NCBI RefSeq assembly: GCF_003352915.1
Contig: NZ_CP022314.1
Coordinates: forward strand, 855,514 to 919,513
DNA: 64,000 nucleotides
DNA from: Arthrobacter sp. PM3
Lineage (GTDB): Bacteria; Actinomycetota; Actinomycetes; Actinomycetales; Micrococcaceae
Direction: 5' to 3'
Shown here: in pieces, positions 44,661-52,965 of the stretch
Numbering within the stretch: the stretch's first letter is position 1
How the letters are laid out: the number at the start of each line of letters is the position of its first letter
Program-made: the position numbers and the translations under genes
Notes under the pieces: model-generated
Database searches by the model: none
What the model was told of the DNA's origin: nothing
What the model saw: the letters and a program-made list of their open reading frames with translations, nothing else

Positions 44661-45854
44661 ATGCCCAGCCCCACCGCCCCGAAAACCGTGCGCGCCCTCA
44701 TCGCTCCGGACAAATTCAAAGGCAGCCTCACCGCCAACGAGGTGGCCGACGCCCTGGCAGCGGGGCTCCGCTCCGCGGCCGGTGCGGCCGGCGGGACCGC
44801 AGCCCTCTACTGCGAACTGCTCCCCCTCGCGGACGGCGGTGACGGCAGTGTGGACGCCGCCGTCGCCGCCGGCTTCACCCGGCGCAGCTGCACCGTCGCC
44901 GGGCCTACCGGCCAGCCCGTGAACGCCAGCATCGCCTTTGACGGCACCACCGCCGTCGTTGAAGTCGCCAACACCTGCGGGCTCGCACTCCTGCCGGAGG
45001 GACGGCTGGAACCGCTCGATGCCTCCAGCCGCGGCTTCGGCGACGCGCTCCTGTTCGCGCTCAGCCTGAACCCGGCCAGGATTGTCCTGGCCCTCGGCGG
45101 CAGCTCCAGCACCGACGGCGGCATGGGCATGCTCACCGCCCTGGGGTACAGCTTCCGCGACGCCGGGGGCCGGCCGCTGCCCGGCAGCGGCCGCACCCTG
45201 GGCAGGATCAGCTCCGTCAGCATGGCGGTGCCGCCGGAACTGGCCGGGACGGAACTCGTCGTCGCCAGCGACGTCCGCAACCCGCTGCTCGGTCCGGACG
45301 GCGCCCCGGCGGTCTTCGGCCCCCAGAAGGGCGCCGGGCCGGACCACGTGGCGGCCCTCGATGACGGGCTGGAGCACTTCGTCTCCCGCATGGCCGCGGC
45401 GGGGGTGGCCCGCGCGGCGGCCCTGGCCGGGCAGGAGGGGGCCGGGAGCGCCGGCGGCCTCGGCTACGCCTGCCTGCTGCTGGGGGCGCGGCTGGTCTCC
45501 GGGGCGGACTTCTTCCTGGACCTGCTGGACTTTGACCGCCGGGTGGAGAGCTGCGACGTCGTCATCACCGGCGAAGGCAGCCTCGACGAACAGACCCTGG
45601 CCGGCAAGCTGCCCGCCGCCGTCGCGCGGCGGGCCGGCGGCCGTACGGCGATCGCGGTCGCCGGCCGCTCCCTGCTCCCTGCGCAGCGGTGGCCCGACAT
45701 GGCCCTGGACCGTGTGTACACGCTGGCCGAGTACACCGATCAGGACTCCTCCCGCGACCCCGGGCTGTCCGCCACGTTGCTCCGCAGAATCGGGCAGGAC
45801 ATCGGCGCGAGCCTCTCGACCCCCGTGGGTCCGCTCCAACCGGCCCGCCGGTGA
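44661..45854 (+). CDS. glxK: glycerate kinase (GlxK family)
   Basis: 397 residues from ATG 44661, one base after the dctA stop. Type I glycerate 2-kinase motifs: APDKFKGSLTANEVA (N-terminal), LALGGSSSTDGGMGML and VVITGEGSLDEQTLAGK. It phosphorylates D-glycerate to 2-phosphoglycerate and so links the dehydrogenase product to glycolysis. Last gene of the operon. Confidence 0.93.
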   Translation: MPSPTAPKTVRALIAPDKFKGSLTANEVADALAAGLRSAAGAAGGTAALYCELLPLADGGDGSVDAAVAAGFTRRSCTVAGPTGQPVNASIAFDGTTAVVEVANTCGLALLPEGRLEPLDASSRGFGDALLFALSLNPARIVLALGGSSSTDGGMGMLTALGYSFRDAGGRPLPGSGRTLGRISSVSMAVPPELAGTELVVASDVRNPLLGPDGAPAVFGPQKGAGPDHVAALDDGLEHFVSRMAAAGVARAAALAGQEGAGSAGGLGYACLLLGARLVSGADFFLDLLDFDRRVESCDVVITGEGSLDEQTLAGKLPAAVARRAGGRTAIAVAGRSLLPAQRWPDMALDRVYTLAEYTDQDSSRDPGLSATLLRRIGQDIGASLSTPVGPLQPARR

Positions 45855-45944
45855 CCGCCGCGCGGGACCAAACGGTAGGCTGGGATCGGTCCCGCGCCGA
45901 GCGCAGGCCGCGCACGCACCACCACTCAGCACGTAGGGAACACA

Positions 45945-47009
45945 TTGCATAGCCTCGGATCACGCCCCGCACCCGGCCGGAACATCGGGGCGGTGGACTG
46001 GATCGCCCGCGGGGCGGCCGTACTGCTGCTCGTCGCGACGACGGCGTGCGGCAGCGCCGTCGCCACCCCCGGGACCGCGCCGGGGCCCGGGGCGACGCCG
46101 GGCGCCACGGTTCCCGGCGCCGGCGCAACGCCCGGTGTCGACACCGGAGCCGACGGACCCGGCGTCGACACCGCGCACCAGCAGCCCGCCTCCGCCGGAA
46201 AGGCCCTGGCGGCGCTGGCGGCGCTGCCCGTCAAAGGCCGCGCGCCGAAGACCGGCTACTCCCGGGACCAGTTCGGCCCGGCGTGGTCCGACGTCGACCA
46301 CAACGGCTGCGACACCCGCAACGACGTGCTCCGCCGCGACCTGACGTCGGTGGCGCTCAAGCCCGGGACGCACGACTGCGTGGTGCTCTCCGGCATCCTG
46401 AGCGACCCCTACACCGCCGCCAGCATCAACTTCCAGCGCGGCAACGCCACCAGCACTGCAGTCCAGATCGACCACGTCGTGGCCCTCAGCGACGCGTGGC
46501 AGAAGGGCGCGCAGCAGCTCAGCCCCGACCGGCGGCTGTCCTTCGCGAACGATCCCCTGAATCTGCTCGCGGTTGACGGTCCCACGAACCAAGCCAAGAG
46601 CGACGGCGACGCCGCCACCTGGCTGCCGCCGAACAAGTCCTTCCGCTGCGCCTATGTGGCACGGCAGATTTCGGTGAAGTCCACCTACGGCCTCTGGGTC
46701 ACCCAGGCCGAGCACGACGCCATGGCCCGGGTCCTCGCCGGCTGCCCGGACACAGTGGCGCCCGCCGGTCCGCCGGCAACCTCGCCCGCGCCGGCCGCCC
46801 AACAGCCTGCCCCGGCCCAGCAGGCGGCGCAACCGGCGGCGCCTGCGCAGGTCCCTGAGGCGCCCGCCCCGGCACCGCCGCCTGCGGCGGGGGTGTATTA
46901 CGCGAACTGCACCGCGGTCCGCGCCGCCGGCGCGGCCCCCATCCGCGCCGGCCAGCCCGGGTACAGCGGCAAGCTGGACCGCGACGGCGACGGCGTCGGC
47001 TGCGAGTAA
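45945..47009 (+). CDS. exported HNH (DUF1524/GmrSD-C) nuclease with Excalibur calcium-binding domain
   Basis: 354 residues. The N-terminal stretch is hydrophobic (GAAVLLLVATTAC) with a lipoprotein-like cysteine near residue 35, although the lipobox is imperfect. A Pro/Thr/Gly linker leads to an HNH-type domain with QIDHVVALSDAW and NDPLNLLAVDGPTNQAKSD. A second Pro/Ala linker leads to a C-terminal Excalibur motif (YYANCTAVRAAGAAPI then DRDGDGVGCE). Relatives are secreted or cell-wall nucleases. TTG start with AGGGA upstream. Confidence 0.82.
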   Translation: MHSLGSRPAPGRNIGAVDWIARGAAVLLLVATTACGSAVATPGTAPGPGATPGATVPGAGATPGVDTGADGPGVDTAHQQPASAGKALAALAALPVKGRAPKTGYSRDQFGPAWSDVDHNGCDTRNDVLRRDLTSVALKPGTHDCVVLSGILSDPYTAASINFQRGNATSTAVQIDHVVALSDAWQKGAQQLSPDRRLSFANDPLNLLAVDGPTNQAKSDGDAATWLPPNKSFRCAYVARQISVKSTYGLWVTQAEHDAMARVLAGCPDTVAPAGPPATSPAPAAQQPAPAQQAAQPAAPAQVPEAPAPAPPPAAGVYYANCTAVRAAGAAPIRAGQPGYSGKLDRDGDGVGCE

Positions 47010-47049
47010 CCCGGCCGGCATGCGTGCCGCCCGGGCGGCGCGGTGCCGG

Positions 47050-49677
47050 TCAGTTCCGCTGGTGTTCGTCCAGGAGCCGGGCGCAGCGGATGAAGCCGAG
47101 GTGCGAGTACGCCTGGGGGTGGTTGCCGAGATGGGTTTCCGTGCCGGGATCGTATTCCTCGGGCAGCAGTCCCGTCGGCCCGAAGAGGTTCACCAGCTGG
47201 TCGAAGAGGTCCCAGGCCTCCTCGATCCGGCCGACCGCGATGTAGGCCTCGATCAGCCACGTGGTGCAGATATGGAAGCCGCCCTCCAGGCCCGGCAGAC
47301 CGTCGTCGTACCGGTACCGGAAAACGGTGGGTCCCACCCGCAGTTCCCGCTCCACCGCCGTGACCGTGGCCAGGAACCGGGGGTCGCCGACGTCCAGCAG
47401 GCCCGAAAGCCCGATGTGCAGCACGGCCGCGTCCAGGTCCGGGCTGTCGTACGCCACGGTGTAGGAGGAGGCTGAGTCGTCCCAGCCTTCCCTGAGGACT
47501 TCCTCGCGGATCGTCGCCGCGGTGGACTCCCAGGCCGGCACCGGCTCGCGGCCGTGCCGGGCGGCCGTGCGCAGGGCGCGGTCAAGCGCCACCCAGCACA
47601 TCACCTTCGTGTAGACATGGTGCCGGGGCGCCCGCCGGGCTTCCCAGATGCCGTGGTCCGCCTCATGCCAGCGGGCCAGCACGGCCGCGGCCATCTGGAC
47701 CATCAGTTCCCAGTGGGCGTCCGACAGCGCGCCCTGGCGGGTGCTGAGGGCGTCGATCAGCTCGGCGATGGGGCCAAAGACGTCCAGCTGCACCTGGTGG
47801 TCGGCGGCATTGCCGATCCGGACCGGCCGGGACCCCGCATAGCCGGGAAGGCTTTCGATGATGGCCTCGGTGGACAGCGGCGCCCCGGTCACCGAGTACA
47901 GCGGGTGCAGCCATTCCGGGCCCGGGGCGTGCGCCAGGATCCGGCCCAGCCAGGCCAGGAAGCCCTCGGCCTCGGCGGTGGAACCGAGGTCCACCAGCGC
48001 ATTGACGGTCATGGAGCCGTCCCGCAACCAGCAGTACCGGTAGTCCCAGTTCCGGGTTCCGCCGATTCCCTCCGGCAGCGAGGTGGTGGGCGCGGCCAGC
48101 ACGGCCCCGGTGGGTTCGTGGACCAGGGCGCGGAGCACCAGCGCGGACCGGCGGACCAGCGACGGCTTGACGCCCGGCAGCTTCAGCTCATGGACCCAGC
48201 GCCGGGAGTGATGGGCGACGGCGGAGCGCCGCCCGGTTTCGTCGTCGGCCACCGCAGGCTGCGGTTCCGTGTCGCCGCAGCGCAGGTTGAGGACAACGGG
48301 CCCGTCCCGCAGGTCGACGTCGCCCGTGGCGGTGGCATGCCGGCCGTCCGAGGTGATGGCAAAGCTCACCCCCGGCGCCAGCAGGATGATCGGGTCCGCG
48401 GTTCCCACCACATGCAGCTCGGATCCGCGCGCCTCCATGCTGAACGGAGCGTTCGCGTAGTCCGGCCGCGGGGCGAACACGATCCGCGCCGTGCCGGTGC
48501 CGGACAGCACCCGGACCAGGCTGGTGATGCCCTCCGGTGCCGGTTCCAGATAGTCCGTCACCGTGACGTCGGCCCAGCGCGTCTCGACGATCATGGTGCT
48601 GTCCACATAGCGCTGACCCAGGACCTGCGAGGACTTCACCGGTTCCACGGAGAAGTGGCCGGCCGCGTCTCCGCCGAGCAGATGGGCGAACAGCGACCCT
48701 GAATCGGGCAGCGGGTGGCTCATCCAGCAGATCTTCGCGTCCGGTGTGATCAGCGCGGTGGAGGAGCCGTTGCCGATCATCGAGTGCCGTTCCAGGCCCA
48801 CCGCGTCCTCGCCGAACAGCCACGCCCGCCGCAGTTCGAACAGGATCGCCAGGACGCGGGCGAAGGACTCCGGATCCCGGAGCCGGTGGCTCGCCACGGT
48901 GGGGCCCTCCCCCACGCGCACCGCCATATCCGGGCCCCGCAGCGTGGCCATGGCCAGCTCGTCACTGGAGGCATCGCCGGCATAGAGGGCGGCGCTGACG
49001 CCGAGCACCGAGCGCAGATGCTCCAGGGCTTTGGCCTTGGAAGGCTCGATGACGGACAGGTCCAGTACCGAGCCGTCCACGATGAAGTGCAGCCCGTGCG
49101 CCCGGGCAATGTCCGACGCCTGCCGGGTGGCCAGGGCAACGATGTCCGGCGCGGCGGACCGGGTGTGCACGGAGACGGCGACCGGTTTGCGTTCAATCGT
49201 GATGCCCCGGTAGGCCCCGACCGTCTCGGCGAGCGCCTGGTGGACCTGCTGCAGGACGGACTCCGTGGCCAGCGAGAGGCTGTGGGCATAGCCCATGTCG
49301 AACTCGGCCCCGTGCGAGCCCACCAGGTGCACCTCGGCGGGCAGCCGCGAGACCGCGGCGAGATCGCGCAGCGACCGGCCGGAAACAACGGCGGCATGGG
49401 TATTGGGCAGCGCGGCCAGGGCGCGGAGGGCGATCGCCGCGCTGCCCAGCGGCAAGGTCTCGGTCGAGATGCCTTCCGCCGCGCAGAGCGTTCCGCCGTA
49501 ATTGCAGGCCACGAGCAGCCCGGGGGTGCGGGCCAGGATCTTGAGCTCGGCCAGCAACTGGGGCGTCAGCCCGTCGTCGGCGGCGTCAGTCTGCACAAAG
49601 GCCCGGAGCAGGCCCAGCGGCAGCGACTTGGTCAGTAGGGCGGAGTCGGCAAGTGACTGGTTAAGCCGTGTTGGCAT
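47050..49677 (-). CDS. GH15 glycosidase (trehalase/glucoamylase family) fused to a degenerate HAD trehalose-phosphatase-like domain
   Basis: About 875 residues from ATG 49677 (AAGGA upstream). Residues about 50-270 follow the trehalose-6-phosphate phosphatase fold (VVSGRSLRDL, GSHGAEFD, YAGDASSDELAM), but motif I is ACNYGGTL in place of DxDGT, so both catalytic aspartates (N59, G61) are gone. The rest is a GH15 (alpha/alpha)6 domain with NWDYRYCWLRDGS and the C-terminal acid pair in GLLPEEYDPG (about E840/E841). Trehalose is the expected substrate. The phosphatase half may be regulatory or structural. Confidence 0.85.
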   Translation of the reverse strand: MPTRLNQSLADSALLTKSLPLGLLRAFVQTDAADDGLTPQLLAELKILARTPGLLVACNYGGTLCAAEGISTETLPLGSAAIALRALAALPNTHAAVVSGRSLRDLAAVSRLPAEVHLVGSHGAEFDMGYAHSLSLATESVLQQVHQALAETVGAYRGITIERKPVAVSVHTRSAAPDIVALATRQASDIARAHGLHFIVDGSVLDLSVIEPSKAKALEHLRSVLGVSAALYAGDASSDELAMATLRGPDMAVRVGEGPTVASHRLRDPESFARVLAILFELRRAWLFGEDAVGLERHSMIGNGSSTALITPDAKICWMSHPLPDSGSLFAHLLGGDAAGHFSVEPVKSSQVLGQRYVDSTMIVETRWADVTVTDYLEPAPEGITSLVRVLSGTGTARIVFAPRPDYANAPFSMEARGSELHVVGTADPIILLAPGVSFAITSDGRHATATGDVDLRDGPVVLNLRCGDTEPQPAVADDETGRRSAVAHHSRRWVHELKLPGVKPSLVRRSALVLRALVHEPTGAVLAAPTTSLPEGIGGTRNWDYRYCWLRDGSMTVNALVDLGSTAEAEGFLAWLGRILAHAPGPEWLHPLYSVTGAPLSTEAIIESLPGYAGSRPVRIGNAADHQVQLDVFGPIAELIDALSTRQGALSDAHWELMVQMAAAVLARWHEADHGIWEARRAPRHHVYTKVMCWVALDRALRTAARHGREPVPAWESTAATIREEVLREGWDDSASSYTVAYDSPDLDAAVLHIGLSGLLDVGDPRFLATVTAVERELRVGPTVFRYRYDDGLPGLEGGFHICTTWLIEAYIAVGRIEEAWDLFDQLVNLFGPTGLLPEEYDPGTETHLGNHPQAYSHLGFIRCARLLDEHQRN

Positions 49678-49826
49678 CGGCGCGGTCCTTCTAATAGTCC
49701 CCAATGCCTGCATGAGAATCGCCCCGAGGGCGTATCTCCAGTATCGTCCCGGCGCGATTTCACGGTGGTGTCCCGGCTGTTGCAACTGTGTAACGTCTGG
49801 AAAAGCCGGAGCACCCGAGGCAACAG

Positions 49827-49994
49827 CCGGGCCGTGACCAGCTCGAACGCGCGGCGCAGGATCTCCCCGAGTTCCCGCGCCGGGACCTTCGCCCAGGACT
49901 CCTGCGCCTCCGCGGCGGCGTCCAAGGCCGCCCTGCCGTCCTCCGGACCGGCGCCGGCAATGCAGAGGCGGTGCCGGCCCTGCCGGGTCGGCAC
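49827..49994 (-). pseudogene. aldehyde dehydrogenase (succinate-semialdehyde dehydrogenase-like) remnant
   Basis: On the minus strand the segment reads GAGPEDGRAALDAAAEAQES then WAKVPARELGEILRRAFEL, the N-terminal region typical of NAD(P)-dependent succinate-semialdehyde dehydrogenases. It lacks a credible start and loses the match after ELVTAR. No catalytic domain follows. Only about 55 residues survive, so this is a decayed fragment in the 338-base gap between two minus-strand genes. Confidence 0.65.
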
Positions 49995-50015
49995 CGCCCC
50001 TTAGGTGGGAATCGG

Positions 50016-50876
50016 CTAAACGCGGACGCTCGTCTTGGCGCGGATCAGGTCCAGAGCCTGAACGAGGTATCCCTTGAAGACCGGGTAGTTCTCGCTCATC
50101 GGGAAGTGCCCGATCGCCTTCATCTCGATGAACTCTGCGTCCGGGATCTGGCTGGCGGTGCGGGCTCCGTCTTCAGGGGTGGTGAGGTAGTCGTACTCGC
50201 CCGTCATCATGACCACCGCGCACTTATCGGTCTGGATTTCGCCCAGCTTACCGCGCAGATCGTGGTCCACCGAGTAGAAATACAGGTCACCCTTGAACGC
50301 CTCGGAGCCCTGGGTGTAGTAGAACCACGTTTTCCAGCGGTCCGCCTCAGGCGACTGCGGGGCCATGAGGTCCCACGTGCCGCTGCCGCACACCTGCGCG
50401 GCGTTGGCGTGGGGGTGCTGCCACCAGTCGAGGTAGAACCCCGGTGAGTAGTCCGCTCCCTCCACGGGGATGACGGCGTCGAACCTCTCCGGGAAGCGGT
50501 GGGCGAGCTGCAGCGCTATGTTGCCGCCGAAGGAGGATCCCATGAAGATGGGGTCGACCAGTTCCAATGCATCGACGAGGGCGACGATGAAGTTGGCGTA
50601 GTGGTCCGCGCTGAGCTGGTACTCCTCGGTCCACCACTGGGTGTTTTCCGGCGGGTCCGATTTGCCGTGGCGGGGAAGGTCGTAGGCGATGACGCGGTAA
50701 TTGGCGGTGATCTCCGGGTCCTCGAGCAGGCCGCGCCATTGGTGGTTGTGGGCTCCAGCGGTGTGCTGGCAGACCAGGGGCTGGCCCTGGCCGTTTTCGA
50801 GGTAGAACACCTTGTATTCGAGGCCGTCCACGTCGACGGTGACGTAGTGGCCGGTGACGGGGGAAATTTTGCTCAT
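50016..50876 (-). CDS. alpha/beta-hydrolase
   Basis: 286 residues. HTAGAHNHQWRGL holds the oxyanion region, and the nucleophile elbow is MGSSFGGNIAL (Gly-x-Ser-x-Gly). GEYDYLT and IGHFPM provide the likely Asp and His. AGGAG precedes the ATG. It is the second gene of a two-gene operon behind an SCP2-like gene. Family members include C-C hydrolases of aromatic ring cleavage and haloalkane or ester hydrolases; the substrate cannot be fixed. Confidence 0.8.
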   Translation of the reverse strand: MSKISPVTGHYVTVDVDGLEYKVFYLENGQGQPLVCQHTAGAHNHQWRGLLEDPEITANYRVIAYDLPRHGKSDPPENTQWWTEEYQLSADHYANFIVALVDALELVDPIFMGSSFGGNIALQLAHRFPERFDAVIPVEGADYSPGFYLDWWQHPHANAAQVCGSGTWDLMAPQSPEADRWKTWFYYTQGSEAFKGDLYFYSVDHDLRGKLGEIQTDKCAVVMMTGEYDYLTTPEDGARTASQIPDAEFIEMKAIGHFPMSENYPVFKGYLVQALDLIRAKTSVRV

Positions 50877-50894
50877 GTCAGGAACTCCTATGGT

Positions 50895-51302
50895 CTAGAC
50901 GGGTGCGCCGGTGGAGCGCAGCAGTTCGATCTGGCGGGTGATGCATCGCAGGTTCTGCATCAGGACCAGGACGTCGCCCTCCAGCTTCATGTCGCGCTGG
51001 AAAGTGGCGGCCCAGATGCCGTGGTACATGGGAGCCGGAACGGGCTTGCCGAATTCACCCCAGGTGTGGGCGCTGGCCCGGATGGCGAATTCGTAGGGCA
51101 CCTCGATGGGGCCCGGGTCCACGGAAATCTGGGCGATGGTGCCCGACACCACCCGGACAACGAAGGTGTGCGCCTCCATGTCCAGCAGGTAGGAGCAGGT
51201 GAAGTACTTGCCGTGGGCCCGGATTTCCGGGTCCTGGTTGTTGGCCTCGGTGAAGCTCTGCACCCAGGATTCTACGGAAGGGGCACGTGTTGCGACCGTC
51301 AT
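50895..51302 (-). CDS. small SCP2-like protein paired with the hydrolase
   Basis: 135 residues from ATG 51302 with AGAGGA upstream; the frame extends further but only through the divergent promoter. Beta strands (YFTCSYLLDMEAHTFVVRV) and the terminal helix with GDVLVLMQNLRCITRQIELL suggest the SCP2/sterol-carrier lipid-binding fold. That call is moderate. Followed 18 bases later by the hydrolase gene and divergent from a LysR regulator. Confidence 0.65.
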   Translation of the reverse strand: MTVATRAPSVESWVQSFTEANNQDPEIRAHGKYFTCSYLLDMEAHTFVVRVVSGTIAQISVDPGPIEVPYEFAIRASAHTWGEFGKPVPAPMYHGIWAATFQRDMKLEGDVLVLMQNLRCITRQIELLRSTGAPV

Positions 51303-51442
51303 TTTGTTGTTCCTCTCATTGGTCTCGCGGAGGGTCGGGCTTCTCTGTCCGAGCCTCGAAAGCGGGGTTTCCGGAGTGCCTTTGCGGCTGTCTCCGTCGG
51401 CAACCCGTCGCTGTTTCCATTGCAGCCGCCGTTGCCCCGAAC

Positions 51443-51490
51443 GGTCCAATACCTGTCCCCTATCCACTGATAGCGTGAAACTATTGGACC
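51443..51490. promoter_or_regulatory. nested inverted repeats between the hydrolase operon and LysR
   Basis: GGTCCAATA (51443-51451) and TATTGGACC (51482-51490) form a perfect 9-bp inverted repeat spaced by 30 bases. Inside it CTATC-CACT-GATAG (51460-51473) is a second palindrome. The position in the divergent region makes it a likely binding site for the LysR regulator. Confidence 0.6.
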
Positions 51491-51519
51491 CCGGTTGTGG
51501 CGGAGCTTACAGTTGAACG

Positions 51520-52455
51520 ATGCAGCAGCCACAGCTAGACCTGCGCGTCCTGCAGTACTTCGTCGCCGTTGCGGAAGAGCTGCATTTCGGGCGAGCCGCC
51601 TCCCGGCTTCATATCGCGCAGCCCTCCCTCAGCGTCCAGATACGGAAGCTCGAACATTCGCTCGGTACTCCCCTGCTGATCCGGACCAGCCGCAGCGTCT
51701 ACCTGACCAGCGCGGGGGATGTCCTGCTGGGTGAAGCGAAGCGCCTATTATCGGCCGCGGAGCGCGCCGTTTCGTTGACGCGTGAGGTTGCCAGCGGCGT
51801 GAGGGGCACTTTGATAGTCGGCTTTCAGGCCAATGCGGCTGCCGAACTGACGCCGCGGATTCTCGCCGCGTTCAAGAACAACCACCCGGAAATCCACGTC
51901 CAGATGAGGTCGTTCGATTTCGCCGACCCCACAGCGGGGTTGGCCGATGGAGGCGCTGACGTGGCATTTGTGCGGCCGCCCCTGCCGGCGGCTGACTGGC
52001 TCGCCATGGAGACACTGTTCATTGAGCCGCGGGTCCTCGTGGTTGCCAGCAGTTCCCGTTTCGCCGGTTTGTCCGAGGTTTCGGTGGAGCAGGTTGTTGA
52101 TGAGCCGTTCGTCGCCCGCAAGGCTCCAGATAAGTGGAGGGATTTCTGGCTCGCAACCCAGGCCCGCGGTGGGCAGCCGGTCCGTCTGGGCACTCAGGTC
52201 GCCACGGTCGACGAGTGTTTCGAAGCCATCATGGGTGAGCGGGGAATTGCGTTCACCCAGGCCTCCACCCAGCGTTTCTATGACCGTCCGGGGCTGTCGT
52301 TCATCCCGGTCAGGGACGTCCCGCCCTCTCCGCTGTCGATTGCATGGCGCACTGACGTTAATGACGGGCTGGCACGCGAGTTCGTGGAGACCGCCCGGAC
52401 CTTGGCCTCCTTCGGAGGGGTACCAAATCTCGTCGACTCCCGTCGGGCTGCTTAG
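51520..52455 (+). CDS. LysR-family transcriptional regulator
   Basis: 311 residues: LQYFVAVAEELHFGRAASRL begins a winged HTH, followed by GTLIVGFQANAAAELTPRIL in the effector domain. The start of helix 1 and LHFGRAA are typical of the CatR/BenM-like group that respond to aromatic compounds. ATG start. It probably regulates the divergent SCP2-like/hydrolase operon through the nested repeats. Confidence 0.88.
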   Translation: MQQPQLDLRVLQYFVAVAEELHFGRAASRLHIAQPSLSVQIRKLEHSLGTPLLIRTSRSVYLTSAGDVLLGEAKRLLSAAERAVSLTREVASGVRGTLIVGFQANAAAELTPRILAAFKNNHPEIHVQMRSFDFADPTAGLADGGADVAFVRPPLPAADWLAMETLFIEPRVLVVASSSRFAGLSEVSVEQVVDEPFVARKAPDKWRDFWLATQARGGQPVRLGTQVATVDECFEAIMGERGIAFTQASTQRFYDRPGLSFIPVRDVPPSPLSIAWRTDVNDGLAREFVETARTLASFGGVPNLVDSRRAA

Positions 52456-52536
52456 CCGTCCTCTCCGCCCCGGTCTCATTAGCGCCACTGACAACCCCAG
52501 TGCAGAGCTATGTGGACGTCGTCCGCTGTCCTTCAG

Positions 52537-52965
52537 CTACTTCTTGAGGGCCTCCTCCAACCAGGATCGCAGCACGGGGGCGGGTGCTGCGCCAGCCTGC
52601 CTCGCGACGATCTTGCCGTCCACGATGACCATCAACGTCGGCACAGCCTGAATGGCAAATCTGGCGGAGAGCTGCGGCGAGTGGTCCACATCGACTTTCA
52701 CGAGTTTGATCTGCCCCGCGCGTTCGTGGGCAAGCTGGTCCAGCACAGGGCTCACCATCCGGCAGGGTCCGCACCACACCGCCCAAAAGTCCACCAGTAC
52801 CGGCACGCCCGACCGTTCGGCGATCTCGCCGAAGTCGTCGTCGCCCGCTTCAACCACCCAGGGAAGCTCCCGGTGGCAACTTCCGCAGCGTGGCCGGCCA
52901 TCGGCGACAGCCGGAACGCGGTTGGATTTGCCGCAGTGGGGACATTTGATGATGGCCTTGTTCAT
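52537..52965 (-). CDS. trxC: thioredoxin with N-terminal zinc knuckle (TrxC/thioredoxin-2 type)
   Basis: 142 residues: Cys8/11 (CPHC) and Cys27/30 (CGSC) form a zinc site, and the active site is W64-C65-G66-P67-C68. TrxC proteins are oxidation-responsive reductases. The ATG overlaps the clpB stop as ATGA, making it the last gene of the chaperone operon. Confidence 0.93.
   Translation of the reverse strand: MNKAIIKCPHCGKSNRVPAVADGRPRCGSCHRELPWVVEAGDDDFGEIAERSGVPVLVDFWAVWCGPCRMVSPVLDQLAHERAGQIKLVKVDVDHSPQLSARFAIQAVPTLMVIVDGKIVARQAGAAPAPVLRSWLEEALKK

Noticed and set aside
49678..49785. N-terminal extension of the GH15 fusion
   Set aside because: Extra codons have no similarity and ATG 49677 has a proper AAGGA; the fold begins after it.
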